Assembly (NCBI RefSeq): GCF_023823685.1
Contig: NZ_JAMXBF010000003.1
Coordinates: forward strand, 1 to 64,000
From: Pseudomonas subflava
Lineage (GTDB): Bacteria > Pseudomonadota > Gammaproteobacteria > Pseudomonadales > Pseudomonadaceae
Reading direction: 5' to 3'
Length of the DNA: 64,000 nucleotides
Within the stretch, counting starts at the first letter, position 1. Each line of letters starts with the position of its first letter. The position numbers were made by a program, and so were the translations under genes. Below the pieces are notes generated by a model. It had not been told where the DNA came from and searched no databases. It saw only the letters and a program-made list of their open reading frames with translations. Of this stretch, positions 56,529-64,000 are shown piece by piece.

Positions 56529-57325
56529 GGCATTACCTCGAGCATGGCCTCGTGGGTCAGCGACAGCATCCACCGGGCCTGCCCCGGTTTTACGCCGCCG
56601 CGGCGGGACCGGTCAATGACCCAGCCGCGCGCCTCTATCGTCTGCCCGGCGAGGCGCTGCAGCGCGGCAGCATCGAAGTGACGGAGCAGCTTCGGCTCGA
56701 CGCGCAGCACCAGCGGGCCGTCCATCTCGATCCACAGACCGCCACGGTTGCGCTGCACCTTCTCGACCCGGCCGCCGACCAGAGCGAATCCGCCGCGGCG
56801 CAGATCGAAGGGTCCGACGACCCGGGCCTGCTGCCAGAGGCCGATGCGCTCCTCGCGCGCCGCCCGCTCCGCCTCGCGCTGGCAGCGCTCGAGACCGGTG
56901 GCGGGCTCGAAGGCCACTCGGTAGCCCAAGCCCTCTGCCAGCAGCTGAGCCTCCAGGTTCTGCCCCTGGCGGTCATAGACGTGGGCGAGGGTACGCCCGT
57001 AATGATCGCGCGGCTGGCGCCCCAGACGCAGGCCGATGCGACCCTCGCCTGCCGCCACCAGCGCTTGCAGACGTTTGCGCGCCGCCTCGGCGAAGGGCTC
57101 GGCCGGGCGACCGTCGCGCGCCCGCTCCGGCGCGTTGATGCCGATCAGGCGCACGCTGCGACCATCGGTCAGACGCAGGGTATCGCCGTCCACCACCCTG
57201 GCCACGCGCTGTGGCGCCAGGTCGCCGACCAGCGGGCAGAAGGCCTGGGCCGGGGAAACCAGGCAGATAGAAACGAAAAAGGCGCCCACCCGGGACGCCT
57301 TTTTCAGCAGTGTGGCTTTCACCAC
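56525..57325 (-). CDS. Secreted staphylococcal nuclease-like (thermonuclease) protein
   Basis: 266 residues from GTG 57325 (a GTG one codon later is also possible). Signal peptide 'KKASRVGAFFVSICLVSPAQA', then the SNase domain: 'VARVVDGDTLRLTDGRSVRLIGINAPE' carries the metal-binding Asp and catalytic Arg pattern, with 'DHYGRTLAHVY' and 'LEAQLLAEGLGY' after. A C-terminal extension is unassigned. It starts 9 bases after rpmE, and the rpmE terminator hairpin (57276-57304) lies inside its signal-peptide codons. It overlaps the M48 protease by 4 bases. Confidence 0.82.
   Translation of the reverse strand: MVKATLLKKASRVGAFFVSICLVSPAQAFCPLVGDLAPQRVARVVDGDTLRLTDGRSVRLIGINAPERARDGRPAEPFAEAARKRLQALVAAGEGRIGLRLGRQPRDHYGRTLAHVYDRQGQNLEAQLLAEGLGYRVAFEPATGLERCQREAERAAREERIGLWQQARVVGPFDLRRGGFALVGGRVEKVQRNRGGLWIEMDGPLVLRVEPKLLRHFDAAALQRLAGQTIEARGWVIDRSRRGGVKPGQARWMLSLTHEAMLEVMP
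57276..57304 (-). terminator. rpmE terminator, inside the nuclease coding sequence
   Basis: On the minus strand AAAAAGGCG-N11-CGCCTTTTT followed by CGTTTC, 30 bases after the rpmE stop. The same bases encode the basic and first hydrophobic residues of the nuclease signal peptide. Confidence 0.7.
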
Positions 57326-57333
57326 CTTTCGGC

Positions 57334-57546
57334 TTACTTGCTGCCGAACACGCCGAAACGCTGCTTGAAGCGGTCGATACGGCCGCCGGTATCCAGCATC
57401 TTCTGCTTGCCGGTGTAGAACGGGTGGCACTCGGAGCACACGTCGAGGCTCATCGGCTTGCACAGGGTCGAACGGGTCTTGATCACGTTGCCGCAGCTGC
57501 AGGTGGCGACCATTTCTTCGTATTGCGGATGGATATCGGCTTTCAT
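57334..57546 (-). CDS. rpmE: 50S ribosomal protein L31, zinc-binding form
   Basis: 70 residues. Bridges the ribosomal subunits. The four Cys (C16, C18, C37, C40) make this the zinc-containing form, which is replaced by a Cys-free paralogue under zinc starvation in many bacteria. A promoter at 57616-57643 and a terminator right after the gene suggest a mainly single-gene transcript. Confidence 0.97.
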   Translation of the reverse strand: MKADIHPQYEEMVATCSCGNVIKTRSTLCKPMSLDVCSECHPFYTGKQKMLDTGGRIDRFKQRFGVFGSK

Positions 57547-57615
57547 CGTATCTTCCTCGGTTTAGTGTGCCGCCACTCGGCTCGCTGCCAAGTACCGCAC
57601 GGAAATAGGCCGCGC

Positions 57616-57643
57616 ACTATACCAGACCACCGCCACTGCGCAA
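57616..57643 (-). promoter_or_regulatory. rpmE promoter
   Basis: On the minus strand TTGCGC (57638-57643), a 16-base spacer and TATAGT (57616-57621), giving a leader of about 60 bases before rpmE. Located in the divergent rpmE-priA space. Confidence 0.5.
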
Positions 57644-57709
57644 GCCGCCGGCAACTCGTGGCGACGTGCGGCCGTGCTAGCATCGCCCGCCTCGATTCCG
57701 GAGTTCGCC

Positions 57710-59929
57710 GTGCCCGACACCATCCTGCGCCTCGCCCTGCCCTCGCCACTGCGCCGCCTGTTCGACTATCTGGCGCCGCAGGGCCTGCCGCGCGCCGTGC
57801 TGCAGCCCGGGGTACGCCTGCGCGTGCCGTTCGGCCGGCGCGAGGTGGTGGGCGTGCTGGTGGAGGTGGCGCAGACCAGCGATGTGCCGGCGGACAAGCT
57901 CAAGCCGGCCCTGGAACTGCTCGACCGGAAGCCGCCGCTACCCGCGCCGCTGTTCAAGCTGTGCCTGTGGACCGCCCAGTACTACCAGCACAGCCTCGGC
58001 GACACCCTGAGCTGGGCCCTGCCGGTGCTGCTGCGCCAGGGCGAGCCGGCCGAGGCGCGCCAGGAGCGCTACTGGCACGCTGTGGAAGGCGCCAGCCCGG
58101 ACGACCCGCGCCTAGCCCGTGCGCCGCGTCAGCGCGAGGCACTGCGCGCCCTGGCCCAGCACCATCACGGCGTACCGCATGCGCTACTGAGCAAACTGCA
58201 ACTGAACAAGGACAGCCTCGACCTGCTGCTGGAAAAGGGCCTGGTGCGCGTCGAGGTGCGCCGCAGCGCGCCGCTGGAGCGCCACGGCGGCTGGCTGGCG
58301 CAGCCGGAGCTGCAGCTCAATGCCGAGCAGCGCGCCGCCTTCAACGCCGTGCAGTCCGGCATGGGCGACTTCGGCGCCTACCTGCTGTACGGCGTCACTG
58401 GCAGCGGCAAGACCGAGGTCTACCTGCAACTGATCCGCCACTGCCTGGAGGCCGGCCGGCAGGCGCTGGTGCTGATCCCCGAGATCAACCTGGGCCCGCA
58501 GACGGTCGAGCGCTTCGCCCGCCGCTTCAATGCACGCATCGCCCTGCTGCATTCCGGGGTCAATGATCGCGAGCGCCTGGACGCCTGGCTGGCGGCGCGT
58601 GACGGCGAGGCCGATATCGTGATCGGCACCCGCTCGGCGCTGTTCACGCCACTGAAGAATCCCGGCCTGATCATCGTCGACGAGGAACACGACGCCTCTT
58701 ATAAACAGCAGGAAGGTCTGCGCTATCACGCCCGCGACCTGGCCCTGGTGCGCGCCCGCCAGGAGAACCTGCCAATCGTGCTCGGCTCCGCCACGCCCTC
58801 GCTGGAGAGCCTGCACAACGCCCATGCCGGGCGCTACGCCCTGCTCAAGCTGACTCAACGAGCCGGTGGCGCCCAGCAGCCGCGCTTCCTGCGCCTGGAC
58901 GTGAAGAGCCTGCCGCTCGACGCCGGCATCTCCGGCCCGCTGCAACTGGCGATCCGCCAGACACTGGAGGCCGGCCAGCAGGTGCTGGTGTTCCTCAACC
59001 GCCGCGGTTTCGCCCCCACCCTGCTGTGCCACGACTGTGGCTGGATCAGCCAGTGCCCACGCTGCGACGCGCGCATGACATTGCACCAGCGCCACAACGA
59101 GCTGCGCTGCCACCACTGCGGCCATGTCGAGCGCCCGCCGCGCAACTGCCCGGACTGCCAGAAAGTCGACCTGCGCCCGGTCGGCGCCGGCACCGAGCGC
59201 GCCGAGGAGCGCCTGGCGCTGCTCTTCCCGCAGTTCCCGGTGCTGCGCATCGACCGCGACAGCACGGCGCGCAAGGGCGCCATGGACAAGCTGTTCGCCA
59301 CCATCAACAAGGGCGAGCCGTGCATCCTGGTCGGCACCCAGATGCTCGCCAAGGGCCACCACTTCCCACGTGTGACCCTGGTGGCGATTCTCGACGCCGA
59401 CGGAGGTCTGTTCTCCGCCGACTTCCGCGCCAGCGAGCGCATGGCCCAGCTCACCGTGCAGGTGGCTGGCCGTGCCGGCCGCGCCGAGGAGCCCGGCAAG
59501 GTGATCATTCAGAGCCACCTGGCCGACCATCCGCTGCTGGTGCAACTCACCGAGCAGGGCTACCCCGCTTTCGCCGAGCAGGCCCTGAGCGAGCGCCGCG
59601 GCGCCGGCCTGCCGCCCTTCGCCCATCTCGCCCTGTTGCGCGGCGAGGCGCACAAGCCGGGACAGGCCGAGGCCTTCCTCGATGACGCCTGCACCTATGC
59701 CGAACAGCTGTGCGGCGAACTCAATCTGAGCGGCATCGAACTGCTCGGCCCGGTGCCGGCGCCGATGGAGCGCCGCGCCGGCCGTTATCGCGCCCAGCTG
59801 CTGCTGCAGTGCACCAGCCGCGCGCCGCTGCACAAGCTGCTGGCGCACTGGCTGCCGATCCTCGAAGCGATGCCAGGCGGCCGCGCGGTGCGCTGGTCGC
59901 TGGATGTCGACCCGATCGACCTGTTCTGA
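57710..59929 (+). CDS. priA: Primosomal helicase PriA
   Basis: 739 residues. Restarts stalled replication forks by loading the replicative helicase. N-terminal DNA-binding region, then Walker A 'GVTGSGKT' at 228-235, DEEH box at 324-327, and between the helicase lobes an eight-Cys zinc module ('CHDCGWISQCPRC', 'CHHCGH', 'CPDC'). GTG 57710 has GGAG six bases upstream and gives the Pseudomonas length. Confidence 0.97.
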   Translation: MPDTILRLALPSPLRRLFDYLAPQGLPRAVLQPGVRLRVPFGRREVVGVLVEVAQTSDVPADKLKPALELLDRKPPLPAPLFKLCLWTAQYYQHSLGDTLSWALPVLLRQGEPAEARQERYWHAVEGASPDDPRLARAPRQREALRALAQHHHGVPHALLSKLQLNKDSLDLLLEKGLVRVEVRRSAPLERHGGWLAQPELQLNAEQRAAFNAVQSGMGDFGAYLLYGVTGSGKTEVYLQLIRHCLEAGRQALVLIPEINLGPQTVERFARRFNARIALLHSGVNDRERLDAWLAARDGEADIVIGTRSALFTPLKNPGLIIVDEEHDASYKQQEGLRYHARDLALVRARQENLPIVLGSATPSLESLHNAHAGRYALLKLTQRAGGAQQPRFLRLDVKSLPLDAGISGPLQLAIRQTLEAGQQVLVFLNRRGFAPTLLCHDCGWISQCPRCDARMTLHQRHNELRCHHCGHVERPPRNCPDCQKVDLRPVGAGTERAEERLALLFPQFPVLRIDRDSTARKGAMDKLFATINKGEPCILVGTQMLAKGHHFPRVTLVAILDADGGLFSADFRASERMAQLTVQVAGRAGRAEEPGKVIIQSHLADHPLLVQLTEQGYPAFAEQALSERRGAGLPPFAHLALLRGEAHKPGQAEAFLDDACTYAEQLCGELNLSGIELLGPVPAPMERRAGRYRAQLLLQCTSRAPLHKLLAHWLPILEAMPGGRAVRWSLDVDPIDLF

Positions 59930-59990
59930 GCGGCCCTCTCCGCCGCGCACTACGCACCCTACGTGCTCGCCTGCGGCCGATGCCTGCCTC

Positions 59991-59996
59991 TATAAT
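59991..59996 (+). promoter_or_regulatory. Candidate -10 element of argS
   Basis: TATAAT, about 40 bases before argS in the priA-argS gap; the -35 region is weak. Confidence 0.4.
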
Positions 59997-60034
59997 GCGC
60001 AGTTTTCGACCAGCCACGGCCGACCGAGCAGACC

Positions 60035-61774
<1,740 letters not shown>

Positions 61775-62455
61775 GTGGCGGCAGCGAAGAAAAAACCCGC
61801 GCCCAAGCGCGGCGCCAGCCGCTACCAGGCGCCGGCGAAGAAGCCGGTACCCGGCTGGGTGTGGATGGTCTGCGGCCTGGTCATCGGCGGGTTCTTCATG
61901 TTCCTGTTCAGCCTGGAGCCGGGTCGCGACGAGGTGAAGCGGACCAAGCCCGAGGAGCAGAAGCGCGCCGAGCAGAAGAAGCCGCAGGTAGCGCCTGAGC
62001 CGGTCAAGCCCAAGTACGACTTCTATACGCTGCTGCCGGAATCCGAAGTCATCGTGCCGCCGGACGCCCTGCCGCCGGCCGACGCGCCCAAGCCGCCGGA
62101 GCAGAAGCCGGTGAGCCCCGAGGAAGCGGCGAAGATCGACGCCGAGCGCGCCGAGGCCGCGCTCAACGGCGAGACGCCGCCTCCGCCGCCGGTGCTGGCC
62201 AAGGCGCCGGTCACCACCCAGTTCTTCCTGCAAGCCGGCTCGTTCCGCAAGCGCGAGGATGCCGACAAGGTGCGCGCGCAGATTCTCCTGCTCGGCCAGA
62301 ACGTGCAGGTGGAATCCGGCAAGGTCCGCGAAGAAACCTGGCACCGCGTGCTGGTCGGCCCCTACGCCAGCCGCGAGCAGCTGGCCGGCGCGCAGAAACA
62401 GCTGGCCGCCAGCGGCTTCAGCAACCTGCTGTTACAGCAGCGCCAGGGCCGCTGA
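61775..62455 (+). CDS. FtsN-like SPOR-domain membrane protein
   Basis: 226 residues, starting at GTG immediately after argS. A basic cytoplasmic tail, one span at about 27-46 ('WVWMVCGLVIGGFFMFLF'), a charged Pro/Lys/Glu linker and a C-terminal SPOR domain ('FFLQAGSFRKREDADKVRAQILLLG', 'WHRVLVGPYASREQLAGAQ'). This is the plan of FtsN-type division proteins, which bind septal peptidoglycan. The position between argS and hslV is that of a SPOR protein in P. aeruginosa. Confidence 0.88.
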   Translation: MAAAKKKPAPKRGASRYQAPAKKPVPGWVWMVCGLVIGGFFMFLFSLEPGRDEVKRTKPEEQKRAEQKKPQVAPEPVKPKYDFYTLLPESEVIVPPDALPPADAPKPPEQKPVSPEEAAKIDAERAEAALNGETPPPPPVLAKAPVTTQFFLQAGSFRKREDADKVRAQILLLGQNVQVESGKVREETWHRVLVGPYASREQLAGAQKQLAASGFSNLLLQQRQGR

Positions 62456-62467
62456 CACGGGTTCGGC

Positions 62468-62497
62468 GCCCGCCCCGGTTGAAAAGCCGGGGCGGGC
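62468..62497. terminator. GC-rich hairpin overlapping the hslV promoter
   Basis: GCCCGCCCCGG (62468-62478) and CCGGGGCGGGC (62487-62497), a perfect 11-base stem with an 8-base loop, just after the SPOR gene. No T run follows, so a true intrinsic terminator is doubtful. The loop contains the -35 of the heat-shock promoter. Confidence 0.45.
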
Positions 62498-62506
62498 ACC
62501 CCATCT
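62479..62506 (+). promoter_or_regulatory. Sigma-32 (RpoH) heat-shock promoter of hslVU
   Basis: TTGAAA (62479-62484), a 14-base spacer and CCCCATCT (62499-62506), 46 bases before hslV. This matches the sigma-32 consensus (CTTGAA, 13-14 bases, CCCCATnT) at nearly every position. Confidence 0.82.
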
Positions 62507-62551
62507 GATCTCCATTCGGGCACTTCTGCCCCGCTGCGTGGAGATCCACTC

Positions 62552-63088
<537 letters not shown>

Positions 63089-63111
63089 GCCGCGCCTGCT
63101 GGAGCCCCGAC

Positions 63112-64000
63112 ATGCCCATGACACCCCGCGAAATCGTGTCCGAACTGGACCGCCACATCATCGGCCAGGACGACGCCAAGCGTGCCGTTGCCATCGCTCT
63201 GCGCAACCGCTGGCGACGCATGCAGCTGCCCGCGGAGCTGCGCCAGGAAGTGACCCCGAAGAACATCCTGATGATCGGCCCGACCGGCGTCGGCAAGACC
63301 GAAATCGCCCGCCGCCTGGCCAAGCTGGCCAACGCGCCTTTCCTCAAGGTCGAGGCGACCAAGTTCACAGAGGTCGGCTACGTCGGCCGCGACGTCGAGT
63401 CGATCATCCGCGACCTGGCCGACGCCGCGCTCAAGCTGCTGCGCGAGCAGGAAGTGCAGAGGATGCAGCACCGCGCCGAAGACGCCGCCGAGGACCGCAT
63501 CCTCGACGCGCTGCTGCCGCCGGCGCGCGTCGGCTTCAACGATGACCCGACGCCGAGCCAGGACTCCAACACCCGCCAGCTGTTCCGCAAGCGCCTGCGC
63601 GAGGGCCAGCTGGACGACAAGGAGATCGACATCGAGGTAGCCGAGCAACCGGCCGGCGTCGAGATCATGACCCCGCCGGGCATGGAGGAGATGACCAGCC
63701 AGCTGCAGAACCTGTTCTCCGGCCTGACCAAGGGCAAGAAGAAGACCCGCAAGCTGAAGGTCAAGGACGCCCTGAAGATGGTCCGCGACGAGGAAGCCGC
63801 GCGCCTGGTCAATGAGGAAGAGCTCAAGGCCCGCGCCCTGGAAGCGGTCGAACAGCACGGTATCGTCTTCATCGACGAGATCGACAAGGTCGCCAAGCGC
63901 GCCAACGCGGGCGGCGCGGACGTGTCCCGCGAGGGCGTGCAGCGCGACCTGCTGCCGCTGATCGAGGGCTGCACCGTCAACACCAAGCTGGGCATGGTCA
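63112..64000 (+). CDS. hslU: ATPase subunit HslU of the HslVU protease (N-terminal part)
   Basis: Partial: 296 residues before the right edge. AAA+ unfoldase. '[29 protein letters not shown]' is the N-terminal signature, Walker A G56-P-T-G-V-G-K-T63, the gripping pore loop 'GYVGRD' near 91, the I-domain (about 110-230), and Walker B 'IDE' at 254-256. ATG 63112 follows GGAG; ATG 63118 is also in frame. It forms an operon with hslV. Confidence 0.97.
   Translation, partial: MPMTPREIVSELDRHIIGQDDAKRAVAIALRNRWRRMQLPAELRQEVTPKNILMIGPTGVGKTEIARRLAKLANAPFLKVEATKFTEVGYVGRDVESIIRDLADAALKLLREQEVQRMQHRAEDAAEDRILDALLPPARVGFNDDPTPSQDSNTRQLFRKRLREGQLDDKEIDIEVAEQPAGVEIMTPPGMEEMTSQLQNLFSGLTKGKKKTRKLKVKDALKMVRDEEAARLVNEEELKARALEAVEQHGIVFIDEIDKVAKRANAGGADVSREGVQRDLLPLIEGCTVNTKLGMV

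Noticed and set aside
58184..59950. A 588-codon minus-strand frame opposite priA
   Set aside because: Antisense shadow with no domain pattern; priA is intact.

Overview
This window looks like a chromosome segment from a Pseudomonas species. The right half (hemE, gltD-gltB, damX, aroB-aroK, pilQPONM, ponA, malic enzyme, M48 protease, nuclease, rpmE, priA, argS, SPOR protein, hslVU) has the gene order I know from the P. aeruginosa core chromosome. The coding DNA is GC-rich with G/C at third positions, so long antisense open frames are common and have been left out. The exact species is not identified.

Layout. (1) 1-8517: the end of a type VI secretion (T6SS) vgrG, its DUF4123 loading adaptor, a large VasX/BTH_I2691-like toxin, two paralogous membrane proteins that are the best immunity candidates, a decayed third copy, and an unrecognised membrane protein. 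(2) 8525-13684: a PAT/AmpG-like MFS transporter divergent from an SLC13-type permease, then trxC, a hotdog thioesterase and a tandem-domain universal stress protein. (3) 13869-14633: an orphan ParA ATPase, divergent from the next block. (4) 14869-34099: a complete aryl polyene (APE) biosynthesis operon of about 20 genes, mostly overlapping by 1 to 28 bases. It holds two acyl carrier proteins, two ketosynthases and a chain-length factor, a ketoreductase, dehydratases, an adenylation-dehydratase fusion, acyl- and glycosyltransferases, an ammonia-lyase, a thioesterase, LolA- and MMPL-type export proteins, a CPA2-like membrane protein, a halogenase-like flavoprotein, a methyltransferase and lipoproteins. 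Three palindromic elements lie inside it; the largest (about 530 bp) abuts the LolA-like gene, whose native start codon seems to be gone. (5) 34125-64000: housekeeping genes as listed above.

How the genes work together. The T6SS block would load a membrane-acting toxin on its own VgrG spike and protect the producer with membrane immunity proteins. The APE operon should build an aryl polyene on dedicated carrier proteins and move it to the outer membrane. pilMNOPQ makes the type IV pilus alignment complex and secretin and is followed by the shikimate genes aroK-aroB and by damX. ponA (peptidoglycan synthesis) diverges from pilM. hslVU has a well-formed sigma-32 heat-shock promoter.

The most notable signals are the giant palindrome with loss of the LolA-like start, the decaying immunity repeat array, a halogenase motif set in the APE flavoprotein, a hairpin that hides the trxC ribosome binding site, an AT-richer pilNOPQ block, and an intrinsic terminator that doubles as signal-peptide coding sequence. 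No tRNA, rRNA, CRISPR array or transposase gene was seen.
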